A DNA stretch of 64,000 bases from Alkalicoccus chagannorensis DSM 18086 (GTDB lineage Bacteria > Bacillota > Bacilli > Bacillales > Salisediminibacteriaceae), in the NCBI RefSeq assembly GCF_000429725.1, contig NZ_AUCK01000006.1:1-64000 (forward strand), written 5' to 3'. The notes below the pieces were generated by a model. That model was not told the DNA's origin, did not search any database, and was given only the letters and a program-made list of their open reading frames with translations. The stretch's first letter is position 1, and every line of letters begins with the position of its first letter. Below, piece after piece: positions 56,542 through 63,736 of this stretch. A program made the translations under genes and the position numbers.

Positions 56542-57048
56542 TTATTTATTTTCGTTTGATGTGTATTGCGGAAACATTAGTTCTGCAACTTTTAACAGAC
56601 GTTTCCTTTCATCATCATTTAATCGGTGACCATTTAAATGAACAGAAAAAACGTATTGAGTAGAAGACTCATTTTCTGAGTCTAGATGCATAACATAATC
56701 ATCAGACAGAATATTTTTTAACTCTTTTAGAGTGTCGTACCCCTGTTCAGCTTCAAAATCATTAATCTCTTTTTGTAGAGAGGCCTGGGGTTTCGAGGAT
56801 CCGGTCTCTTTAGAAGCAACTTTCTCTATTAAGGTGTAGGGGTTGATATCCAGCTTATCTGCCAAAGAAAACATGACCTCATAAGAAGGATCCTTCCGCT
56901 TTCCGTTTTCTAAATTAGATATATATGACTGTGAAACCTCGACCTCTCTAGCTAACTGTTGCATAGTTAGAGATTTTTTCTTCCTGTAGAAATAAAGCAC
57001 TTCCCCAAAACTCATGCTCTCCACATCTTTTTCACTCAACTCTTCCAT
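56542..57048 (-). CDS. XRE-family repressor (CI/Stl-like)
   Basis: 168 residues from the ATG at 57048, which follows GGAGGTG on its strand; a start 24 bases upstream lacks one. The N-terminal helix-turn-helix covers about residues 18-70 (TMQQLAREVEVSQSYISNLENGKR). The C-terminal half is unrelated to LexA-type peptidase domains that I can see, with no Ser-Lys catalytic pair, so RecA-driven self-cleavage is not indicated. It is divergent from the Cro-like gene and probably controls both. Confidence 0.88.
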   Translation of the reverse strand: MEELSEKDVESMSFGEVLYFYRKKKSLTMQQLAREVEVSQSYISNLENGKRKDPSYEVMFSLADKLDINPYTLIEKVASKETGSSKPQASLQKEINDFEAEQGYDTLKELKNILSDDYVMHLDSENESSTQYVFSVHLNGHRLNDDERKRLLKVAELMFPQYTSNENK

Positions 57049-57078
57049 TTTCACACCTCCTCCTGACTTCATACACCC

Positions 57079-57168
57079 ATTATATACTATTTGATATCTA
57101 ATAGAAATAATTTGTTGACTTTTATATCCGATATCTGTAATAATAATAATATATCCAATAGATATTAT
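57079..57168. promoter_or_regulatory. Divergent lysogeny-switch control region
   Basis: Rightward: TTGACT (57115-57120), 17-base spacer, TAATAA (57138-57143). Leftward: TATAAT at 57084-57079 with a weak TTTCTA -35. Three 18-base operator-like repeats of the form ATATC(C/T)AATAGA(T/A)AT(T/A)AT lie at 57094, 57124 and 57151, the middle one less similar. They overlap both promoters. Confidence 0.65.
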
Positions 57169-57186
57169 AGAAAGGGGTGTTAATCA

Positions 57187-57432
57187 ATGGGTGTCGTAAT
57201 AAAAGATCCAGCTTTTTTTGAAAAACTTTTAGTGATGAACGGATACTCAAAACGAGAATTTTCTAGGGTGTCAGGTATTTCATATTTTATGGTTTTCCAA
57301 ATGACTAAGGGTAAAAGGAATCCAAGTCCGAAAACATCAAAACTAATATGCGATATCTTGAATGTTGATTTTGATGAGCTTTTTCAATTGGTTTATGAGG
57401 ACATAGATCCGAGAGAGGAGGTGAAATCATGA
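57187..57432 (+). CDS. Cro-like XRE-family DNA-binding protein
   Basis: 81 residues, nearly all helix-turn-helix (SKREFSRVSGISYFMVFQMTKGKRNPS). Divergent from the repressor and the first gene of the rightward unit. It probably acts as the Cro-like antagonist or as an activator of early genes. ATG follows AAAGGGGTG. It overlaps the next gene by four bases. Confidence 0.85.
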   Translation: MGVVIKDPAFFEKLLVMNGYSKREFSRVSGISYFMVFQMTKGKRNPSPKTSKLICDILNVDFDELFQLVYEDIDPREEVKS

Positions 57433-57722
57433 ATAAGGACCAGCAGGCCACGATCAGCCTCCCGATCCCAGAAGAGTGGAAAGAGCAGTATTACTCTCTC
57501 TTCTATGAATTGGCGGCCGATGCTTACCAGCAGGCAAAACAGGATGCGGGGCATAAGCAGTTTATGACAAAGAAAGAAGCAGCGTCCTATATCGGCGTTT
57601 CATACAACACACTGCAATCCCTCATTGAGGAAGGGCTGCCGCTCATCCAGATTAACAGCAAGCCTTTAATAGACATCCAGGATATTCACAAGTTCTTGCA
57701 GGGGAAGAAAATCACGTATTAA
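57429..57722 (+). CDS. Excisionase-like HTH protein
   Basis: 97 residues. After a helical N-terminal part, a MerR/excisionase-type helix-turn-helix occupies about 46-92 (MTKKEAASYIGVSYNTLQSLIEEGLP, then DIQDIHKFL). Such proteins act as Xis or as early regulators in Gram-positive phages and islands. Position just after the Cro-like gene supports either role. Confidence 0.75.
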   Translation: MNKDQQATISLPIPEEWKEQYYSLFYELAADAYQQAKQDAGHKQFMTKKEAASYIGVSYNTLQSLIEEGLPLIQINSKPLIDIQDIHKFLQGKKITY

Positions 57723-57780
57723 CAAGAGCCTGGGCAGGCATTGAGAGAAGGAATTGATTCTATGCAGGGGAGGTGATCAC

Positions 57781-57897
57781 ATGCCGACACATGAGCTAAT
57801 CGCGTTTTTCTGGTATCAGGCACGGCACTACTCGAACAGCAGACCACAGATCAGCGCCTGGGCGGAAAAGAAAGCACGGAATCTTTCCCAGAAATAA
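57781..57897 (+). CDS. Small conserved-looking ORF, 38 residues
   Basis: MPTHELIAFFWYQARHYS and onward to LSQK, with a near-perfect site GGGGAGGTGATCAC immediately before ATG 57781. It is aromatic-rich near the start. The function is unknown; the ribosome site is the main reason for calling it. Confidence 0.65.
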   Translation: MPTHELIAFFWYQARHYSNSRPQISAWAEKKARNLSQK

Positions 57898-57916
57898 AAA
57901 TTAGGAGGAATTAACA

Positions 57917-58210
57917 ATGACTGAACAAAACAAATGGGAGCAGATCAATGAAGTAATGGAGGATGTTATGAGAATGAAGTCCGCACTGGAGCCGCTTCTC
58001 GGGATCAATGCGATCCATCAAGAAGAGATCCAGAAGCTATCCGAGCAACCGGAAGCGTCCGCCCACATGATCCGTGAAGGTCTGCTACAACCCCGATTAA
58101 ACGGAACTGCCAAGAGCATGGACGTGTGGATTACGGAAATCGCGCGTGATGTGGAGCTGCTTAATGAAAGGTTGGAAGAAATGGAGCAGGAGATAAAAGA
58201 GGAGGAATAA
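57917..58210 (+). CDS. Hypothetical helical protein of the element
   Basis: 97 residues, acidic, with heptad-like helices at the C-terminus (VELLNERLEEMEQEIKEEE), suggesting a coiled coil. ATG follows TTAGGAGGAATT. No family is recognised. Confidence 0.75.
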   Translation: MTEQNKWEQINEVMEDVMRMKSALEPLLGINAIHQEEIQKLSEQPEASAHMIREGLLQPRLNGTAKSMDVWITEIARDVELLNERLEEMEQEIKEEE

Positions 58211-58212
58211 CC

Positions 58213-58293
58213 GATGCAGTGCTGGCGTAGAACACGAAAAAGCCGCACGGAGGGAACCCGCACGGCGAAAATTCAAATGAATTACAAAGAGTA
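58213..58293 (+). CDS. Very small basic ORF, 26 residues
   Basis: MQCWRRTRKSRTEGTRTAK and onward, strongly basic. GAGGAATAACCG precedes the ATG, which is three bases after the preceding stop. CGCACGG occurs twice here. It may be a translated micro-ORF or only a repeat; confidence is low. Confidence 0.3.
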
Positions 58294-58365
58294 ACTTCAT
58301 TATAACAATTATGGTGTGAAATAGAAAGCTTTTTCCGGATATTTCGCAGGAGGGGAGGACCAAAA

Positions 58366-58494
58366 TTGTATACAGCAGACAGAGACCAGTGCTCCTCTCC
58401 TGTGCCGAAGAAGCAGGGTACCACAGAGGGAGCAGCAGACAGTATGGACAGACAGGCAGAGACGGCAGGAGGTGATGAGCGTGGAGGTCAGTAA
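58366..58494 (+). CDS. Possible small ORF, 42 residues, overlapping the primase gene
   Basis: It starts at TTG 58366 after GGAGGGGAGGACC and is rich in Gln, Gly and charged residues (DSMDRQAETAGGDERGGQ). It overlaps the start of the next gene by 14 bases, the spacing usual in phage early operons. No family is recognised. Confidence 0.4.
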   Translation: MYTADRDQCSSPVPKKQGTTEGAADSMDRQAETAGGDERGGQ

Positions 58495-61057
58495 TACTGT
58501 GTTAGGTAAAGAAGAAGGGATCACCATGGAGCATGATGGCGCGGTTTCTTTCACCGTAGGATCCAGTAGAAACTCTACAAAGTGGCAGAAAGTAGAAGAG
58601 TCTTGGTCTGATTTCGCAGAAAGGTTATACAGGACTTCTCGGACCGGTGAGAGTGTCGAGGAGTACCACAATATGAAGAAAGAAAGTCAGGACAACATTA
58701 AAGATGTCGGCGGTTTTGTCGGAGCCACCTTCTCCAAAGAACGAAGAAAAAAGGACCAGGTACAGCAAAGGCAGCTTATCACCTTAGATGCAGACAGCGT
58801 TAAAAGTTTAAAAGAGCTTATATGGAAAGCGGATAACCTCGGTTACGCCTATGTGCTCTACACCACCCATAAACACACGCCGGAAAAACCCCGGTGCAGG
58901 CTAGTGTTTCCGATGACAGAGCCTGCCGATCCAGTGAAGGCTGAAGCAATCAGCCGTAAACTGGCAGAGATGATCGGTGCATCTAATTTTGATTCTTCTA
59001 CTCACAGCCCTGAACGTCTTATGTACTGGCCTTCTACCCCCTGGGATGGAGATTTTCATGCAAGCCACACGGACGCTGCATGGCTGGATCCTGAAGGATT
59101 CACTTCAGATTATTATGATGACTGGCAAGATCGTTCGTCCTGGCCGTTACATGAGAAAGAAATGGAGAGTGTCGGCAGAAAGAAAGCGGATCGAGCGGAG
59201 AATCCCTTAGAAAAACCCAACCCTATCGGCGCTTTCTGCCAAATTTATTCCGTTGAAGAAGCCATAGAAACGTATCTCTCTGATGTTTATGAAGAGACAA
59301 AGACCGGGCGCTACACATTTAAGGAGGGGTCTACTACCGGCGGCCTCGTCGTTTACGATGATGGACTGTTTGCTTACTCTAATCACGGTACGGATCCAAC
59401 CTCGGGGCGTCTATGCAACAGCTTCGATCTCGTCAGGATTCATCGTTTCGGACACCTGGACGAAGGAGCGAAACCAAACACACCAGTAAATAAACTTCCC
59501 TCGTATACAGCAATGAAGGATCTCTGTAAGCAGGACGATGCTGTAAAGAAGAAGTGTGATGAAGCATTGGAAGAGGATTTTGAGATGGTTATAAAGGAGT
59601 CCGATACGTTAACCCACCTCTACAACCCTCTGAATTTAGAGGTTGGCACTGAACACCCGAGGTTCCCACTGACGGAGCTGGGAAACGGTGAGCGCATCGC
59701 TTACTACAATCAAAAAAAGCTGCTGTATATCCATGGTAAAGGCTGGTATGTCTGGGATGGGAAGCGGTGGGGCTCTGATCGTAGAGGCCAGGTTGAGAAA
59801 TTGACAAACGAAACGCTCCGATCGATTACAGAGCTCGCGCTCAGTGCTGAAACAAAAGAAGAAGTCGATGAGATCATGAAATGGGCTAAGAAATGCGAGG
59901 GCCGAAACGTGAGAACGAACAGCCTTCAAGATGCAAAGCCGCTCCTCACGATCACTAACGAAGAGTTGGATAAGAATAATCTTCTCCTGAACGTTGCAAA
60001 CGGAACGCTGCACTTAAAAAACGGCAAGCTGCTTCCTCATTCTGAAGACAATTTATTAACGCAGTATGCAGATATTACTTTCGATCAAGAGGCAACAGCG
60101 CCCAGGTGGCAGAGTTTCTTGAGGGAAGTGTTCGTCTACGAAGAATCGAAAGAACCCGACGAGGATTTAATTCATTTTGTTCAGAAAGCTATCGGCTATT
60201 CTCTGACAGGCGAGACGAAGGAACAAGTGATGTTCTTTTTAACCGGGGAAGGCTCGAACGGAAAAAGCCGTTTCATCTCAGCGATTCAAAGCATCCTGGG
60301 TGATTATGCGAAACAAACAAACGCCGATACTTTCATAAGTAAAAAATACGAGAGCGGCATCAATAACGATATCGCCCGTTTAGATAAAGCTCGTTTTGTA
60401 GCAGCCATTGAGTCTGAAAGAGGGCAGGAGTTGGCAGAATCAAAGGTAAAGCAGCTGACGGGTGGAGATAAAATAGCGGCCCGCTTTCTAAGAGAAGAAT
60501 ATTTTGAATTCCTGCCTGAGTTTAAAATATGGTTCCTTACCAACCATAAACCCATCATAAAAGGAACGGATGAGGGGATATGGCGACGGATCCGCAGGAT
60601 ACCATTCAATCAAAACTTCTCAGGGAAAAAGAAGGATCCACAGCTCGGCGAAAAGCTGGAGAGGGAGCTTCCAGGTATCTTGAACTGGGCTATTGAGGGA
60701 TACCATATGTGGCTCAGAGAAGGACTGGAAGAGCCGGAGAGCGTAAAGGAAGCAACCGACGAATACAGAAATGAAATGGATCTTGTTAAGCCTTTCTTCG
60801 ATGAGTATTGTCATGTCGCTTTGCTGGCTCGAGATGAAGCGAAAACACTGTATGAGTACTACCAGTATCATTGCAAGATTAACGGGGATATCGTGATGGG
60901 CAAAAGAGCGTTCATGCAGCTTCTCGTTTCTAAGGGATTTAAAAAATTCAATGGCACGGACAATAAGGTGATGTTTGAAGGACTGAAGATAAAAGAGGAT
61001 ATAAGAAGGAACTACAATCCACGACTGCTCGGAGTAGAGAGGGATTTTGGCGGCTGA
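58481..61057 (+). CDS. Primase-polymerase/D5-type helicase replication protein
   Basis: 858 residues from GTG 58481, chosen because AGGAGGTGAT lies eight bases before it. The N-terminal archaeo-eukaryotic primase-like part has a DxD motif (LDAD, D103 and D105), a TTH (H130) and HTPEKPRCR, and D171 before THSPERLMY, consistent with Prim-Pol motifs I-III. YSNHGTDPTSGRLCNSFDLV is typical of phage primases. The D5_N segment (LLLNVANGTL) precedes an SF3 helicase with Walker A GEGSNGKS (589-596), Walker B FVAAIESE, sensor WFLTNHKP and arginine finger GIWRRIRRIPF. It probably initiates replication at the adjoining iteron region. Confidence 0.92.
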   Translation: MEVSNTVLGKEEGITMEHDGAVSFTVGSSRNSTKWQKVEESWSDFAERLYRTSRTGESVEEYHNMKKESQDNIKDVGGFVGATFSKERRKKDQVQQRQLITLDADSVKSLKELIWKADNLGYAYVLYTTHKHTPEKPRCRLVFPMTEPADPVKAEAISRKLAEMIGASNFDSSTHSPERLMYWPSTPWDGDFHASHTDAAWLDPEGFTSDYYDDWQDRSSWPLHEKEMESVGRKKADRAENPLEKPNPIGAFCQIYSVEEAIETYLSDVYEETKTGRYTFKEGSTTGGLVVYDDGLFAYSNHGTDPTSGRLCNSFDLVRIHRFGHLDEGAKPNTPVNKLPSYTAMKDLCKQDDAVKKKCDEALEEDFEMVIKESDTLTHLYNPLNLEVGTEHPRFPLTELGNGERIAYYNQKKLLYIHGKGWYVWDGKRWGSDRRGQVEKLTNETLRSITELALSAETKEEVDEIMKWAKKCEGRNVRTNSLQDAKPLLTITNEELDKNNLLLNVANGTLHLKNGKLLPHSEDNLLTQYADITFDQEATAPRWQSFLREVFVYEESKEPDEDLIHFVQKAIGYSLTGETKEQVMFFLTGEGSNGKSRFISAIQSILGDYAKQTNADTFISKKYESGINNDIARLDKARFVAAIESERGQELAESKVKQLTGGDKIAARFLREEYFEFLPEFKIWFLTNHKPIIKGTDEGIWRRIRRIPFNQNFSGKKKDPQLGEKLERELPGILNWAIEGYHMWLREGLEEPESVKEATDEYRNEMDLVKPFFDEYCHVALLARDEAKTLYEYYQYHCKINGDIVMGKRAFMQLLVSKGFKKFNGTDNKVMFEGLKIKEDIRRNYNPRLLGVERDFGG

Positions 61058-61089
61058 TATCCTGCCCTCTTCTCTCTTCCTCCGTTGGA

Positions 61090-61359
61090 ATTAATGAGAA
61101 TTAATTAACGATAACAAGCGATTAATTCCTCTAAGCCTTGGCGCTGTAGGCTTTCCCGTTAAAAATTAATTAGAATTAATGAAATCTCTATGTTCCCTCA
61201 CAGAAAATAGGCTCTAGGTCTGCAGTGTTTTTACTCATCTGCCTATAGAGAAAAATAGAAAAAAGAACATGGGCAGAAGTTAATTCTAATTAATTAAATG
61301 GCTTGAAGCCTTGGGGGAGTAAGAGCCGACCTTTTTTTACTTCATTAATTCTTATTAAT
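61090..61359. other. Putative replication origin with four iterons
   Basis: Four 16-base iterons of ATTAATTAGAATTAAT or its complement lie at 61090-61105, 61165-61180, 61279-61294 and 61344-61359. The first two are direct and the last two inverted, each at most one base from consensus. An inner inverted repeat (ATAGGC 61207-61212, GCCTAT 61241-61246) and ATGTTC/GAACAT share the same centre near 61227. The region is AT-rich, non-coding, and directly follows the helicase gene. Confidence 0.8.
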
Positions 61360-61418
61360 TTATCTGAATCCGATGAGACTTTGAACCACACCCAAACAAA
61401 ACAGAAAGGGATGAACCA

Positions 61419-61685
61419 ATGATGAATATAGATGCTGTGCGAGTAAAAACGTTTGAATCAACAGAGAGCCAGGCGGCAGCGGATGCGCTGAACAACTTCC
61501 TGGATCTCTGCGAGGATCAGGAGATCGAGGTGAGGGAGATTGAGAGCCATGTTCTCCCCGGTGCAACGCCTGCTTATTGCTACTCTGTGAAGTACGACAA
61601 GTACACGGCAGAAGAAAAGAAAGACTATGCACTGCAGCGGTTGCAGGTTCATTACCAAGAAGCGATGAAAGAATACAACCTATAA
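61419..61685 (+). CDS. Hypothetical protein of the element
   Basis: 88 residues, acidic, no recognised family. It contains a helical segment with several acidic residues (DALNNFLDLCEDQEIEVREIE). AAAGGGATG precedes the two adjacent ATG codons (61419 and 61422). It is the first gene after the origin. Confidence 0.7.
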   Translation: MMNIDAVRVKTFESTESQAAADALNNFLDLCEDQEIEVREIESHVLPGATPAYCYSVKYDKYTAEEKKDYALQRLQVHYQEAMKEYNL

Positions 61686-61704
61686 ATAGAAAGGATGGAT
61701 CGGG

Positions 61705-62055
61705 ATGAGACGACGAGCAGGAGAGACAGGACTTGAAGATGTGAACCAGCCGGAACAATACGAATTGTTGACGGAGGAACAGCAGGACGCGCTTAAGGTC
61801 TGGATCCGGGAGTGCCTGGAACCGCACACCGTAAAAAATTATACGGATCACATCACTTCTTATGGATTGAAGCATCGATTCCAGTACAGCAACATCGGTT
61901 TCTATGTCTCGAATGGAGCGATGAAAGGAGCGATGGAAGCAGCTGGCTTCTCTCCGAAGTCTCGGACGGATCTGAATTGGAAATTTAAACTCGGCAAGAA
62001 AGCCGGACTGAAAAGAGATGTGGAAATGGAAGTGATGGATCCGTTGGGAGTGTGA
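61705..62055 (+). CDS. Hypothetical protein of the element
   Basis: 116 residues. The middle (LKVWIRECLEPHTVKNYTD, then YGLKHRFQ) and GFYVSNGAMKGAMEAAGF look like two short helix-turn-helix-like pairs. A DNA-binding or late-gene regulator role is possible but unproven. AAAGGATGGATCGGG precedes the ATG. Confidence 0.72.
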   Translation: MRRRAGETGLEDVNQPEQYELLTEEQQDALKVWIRECLEPHTVKNYTDHITSYGLKHRFQYSNIGFYVSNGAMKGAMEAAGFSPKSRTDLNWKFKLGKKAGLKRDVEMEVMDPLGV

Positions 62056-62208
62056 CAAAAATAATTTTCAAAATTTTTGACTCCCCGGGTCCAGGGATTT
62101 GATCTTTTTGTGCGTTATGGAGAACGGTGAGAGGGGTGTATTATCCAAAAAAATGATTTAGGCCGGAGCCCTCCCTACCCGCCATGAACGCTTTTAGGAG
62201 GTGATGCG
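62056..62208. other. Non-coding gap with AT-rich and GC-rich blocks
   Basis: An A/T-rich stretch (TTTTCAAAATTTTTGAC) abuts CCCCGGGTCCAGGG, then a mixed segment. Its place before a new gene block with a fresh AGGAGGTGATG site makes a packaging or promoter site possible. Nothing is definite. Confidence 0.35.
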
Positions 62209-62427
62209 ATGTTTTCAGACGAGAAAGAGGAGCTCCAGTTCCAGCATTGGTGCGCTGATCACGATATCCCTTTTTCCGAGGTGACGCACCGACACCACTT
62301 TTTCATGATCGAGGAGAGGCGGCTGGCCCTGGCATTCATGCAGGGGGAGCTGACAGCGGAGGAAGTGGAGCACGGCAGGAAATACCTGCTGGCAAGGCTG
62401 ATCAAACACTATCAACCGAACGGGTGA
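62209..62427 (+). CDS. Hypothetical protein of the element
   Basis: 72 residues, His- and Glu-rich (HRHHFFMIEERRLALAFM), no recognised family. It begins the block after the gap at 62056; ATG follows AGGAGGTGATGCG, a near-perfect site. Confidence 0.75.
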   Translation: MFSDEKEELQFQHWCADHDIPFSEVTHRHHFFMIEERRLALAFMQGELTAEEVEHGRKYLLARLIKHYQPNG

Positions 62428-62474
62428 CAGCAGCTGAATTATGAATTTAATCAAATAAAAAAGGGTGATTTGGT

Positions 62475-62678
62475 ATGTTTATGAGAAATGTTTATACCGT
62501 TGAAGTGGATGTAGACGGAGAAATAAAAGAAGTAACGATATACAGATCGCATATGTGGAGAAGCTTGAATGGATTCAAGCGCCAAGCTATTCAGGCTGCT
62601 ATTGCAAAAAACATTGAGGAAGAAGGAACGCGACCGGAGAGTGTCACGCCAATCCGATACTCGCAAGATTTTAATTAA
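62475..62678 (+). CDS. Hypothetical protein of the element
   Basis: 67 residues, beginning with two predicted strands (VYTVEVDVDGEIKEVTIYR) and then a helix (FKRQAIQAAIAKNIEEEG). ATG at 62475 follows AAGGGTGAT; ATG 62481 is possible. No family is recognised. Confidence 0.65.
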   Translation: MFMRNVYTVEVDVDGEIKEVTIYRSHMWRSLNGFKRQAIQAAIAKNIEEEGTRPESVTPIRYSQDFN

Positions 62679-62694
62679 AAGAGGAGATGGAAAC

Positions 62695-63069
62695 ATGCTA
62701 ATACCTATTAGAATGAGCCGCAACGAAACAGAGAACCAGAACACGCCGAAGCCGAACAATCTGCAGGCCAACCATCGCCGCCCGGACCCAAGGCGTAATG
62801 TGAAATCTGCTGTAGAACTTGAAGAGCAGGAGACCGGGAAGCGGATCAGAAAGGATGGCAATTCGCTATTCGGTCTTTTTGCAGGGGCTTCGAGAACGGC
62901 AGCCAGAAAAGAGAACCGACATTACCCTACGGTAGTGGAGGGAGTGCGCGCGGTGGTAGATACCGAGTTCACGGAAAAAATCGGAGAGAAAAAAGCGTTC
63001 CTAAAGCAGATCCAGAGTAAGAACAAAAAGCGGTCTAAACAAAAAGAAGCCATCAACAAATATAAATAA
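62695..63069 (+). CDS. Hypothetical basic protein of the element
   Basis: 124 residues, basic and probably partly disordered at the N-terminus (PNNLQANHRRPDPRRN) with a lysine-rich tail (KNKKRSKQKEAINKYK). ATG 62695 follows AAGAGGAGATGG; the longer frame opened upstream overlaps the preceding gene and is rejected. It could bind nucleic acid; no family is recognised. Confidence 0.7.
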   Translation: MLIPIRMSRNETENQNTPKPNNLQANHRRPDPRRNVKSAVELEEQETGKRIRKDGNSLFGLFAGASRTAARKENRHYPTVVEGVRAVVDTEFTEKIGEKKAFLKQIQSKNKKRSKQKEAINKYK

Positions 63070-63086
63070 TGAAGGGGAGTTAGAGC

Positions 63087-63722
63087 ATGGAACGATTCTA
63101 TGAACAAACGAGAGCGGCTGCTGAGATGGTGGCGGAAAAAGAAAAAGAATTGATTAAGGAAATTCCGCTACGGGAGGAGCTGCGCGAGGTAAAAGAGGCG
63201 ATTAAGACACCGAGTTCTCCGGAAGAGCTGGATTGGCTCGAAGGTCGGGAGCGGTATCTGGATCAGGAAATTAAATTCAATATTCATCGCAAGTATCAAT
63301 TGTCGGAGGAAGAGCAGGACAAAGTAAAAAGCAATTACGAGATTGAGAAAGCAGAAGCAAAACAAGCACGCGAGGAAGCCGAGAAGCAGCTTGTGAAAGC
63401 CGTTGAAGATTTCGAGAAGAAGGCTGCCCCCGCGCTCCAGAAACTGCAGAGGTTGGCACAGGACCGGGTAGAAGCTGTGAAAATCGAGCATCTGCTCCAG
63501 GGGCGTATTTATCAGTATTCTGACATGAACGATCAACGAAAGTTTGTTGATGCTGACAGCACAGGAGCAGAGCTGATGAAAAAGCCGACCAGTCGCCGTG
63601 CTCGTCGTTATGGAGACGCGCGGAGGTTGCTCAAGAAATACAAGGCCAGCCTGATCCGCATGGTGAAAAACCAAGACCAGGCGCATGACATGAAAAAAAT
63701 CTATCGCGATCTGAATATGTAA
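63087..63722 (+). CDS. Coiled-coil protein of the element
   Basis: 211 residues, dominated by charged heptad-like helices from about 15 to 140 (AEAKQAREEAEKQLVKAVEDFEKK). The basic C-terminal part has RRARRYGDARRLLKKYK. It could be structural, scaffolding-like or a membrane-free partner protein; I cannot assign it. AAGGGGAGTTAGAGC precedes the ATG. Confidence 0.75.
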   Translation: MERFYEQTRAAAEMVAEKEKELIKEIPLREELREVKEAIKTPSSPEELDWLEGRERYLDQEIKFNIHRKYQLSEEEQDKVKSNYEIEKAEAKQAREEAEKQLVKAVEDFEKKAAPALQKLQRLAQDRVEAVKIEHLLQGRIYQYSDMNDQRKFVDADSTGAELMKKPTSRRARRYGDARRLLKKYKASLIRMVKNQDQAHDMKKIYRDLNM

Positions 63723-63736
63723 AGGGGGATGTCAGG

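Noticed and set aside
61090-61359. CRISPR array reading of the spaced repeats
   Set aside because: Only four short AT-rich repeats, in both orientations, with unequal spacing and no cas genes; an iteron origin fits better.
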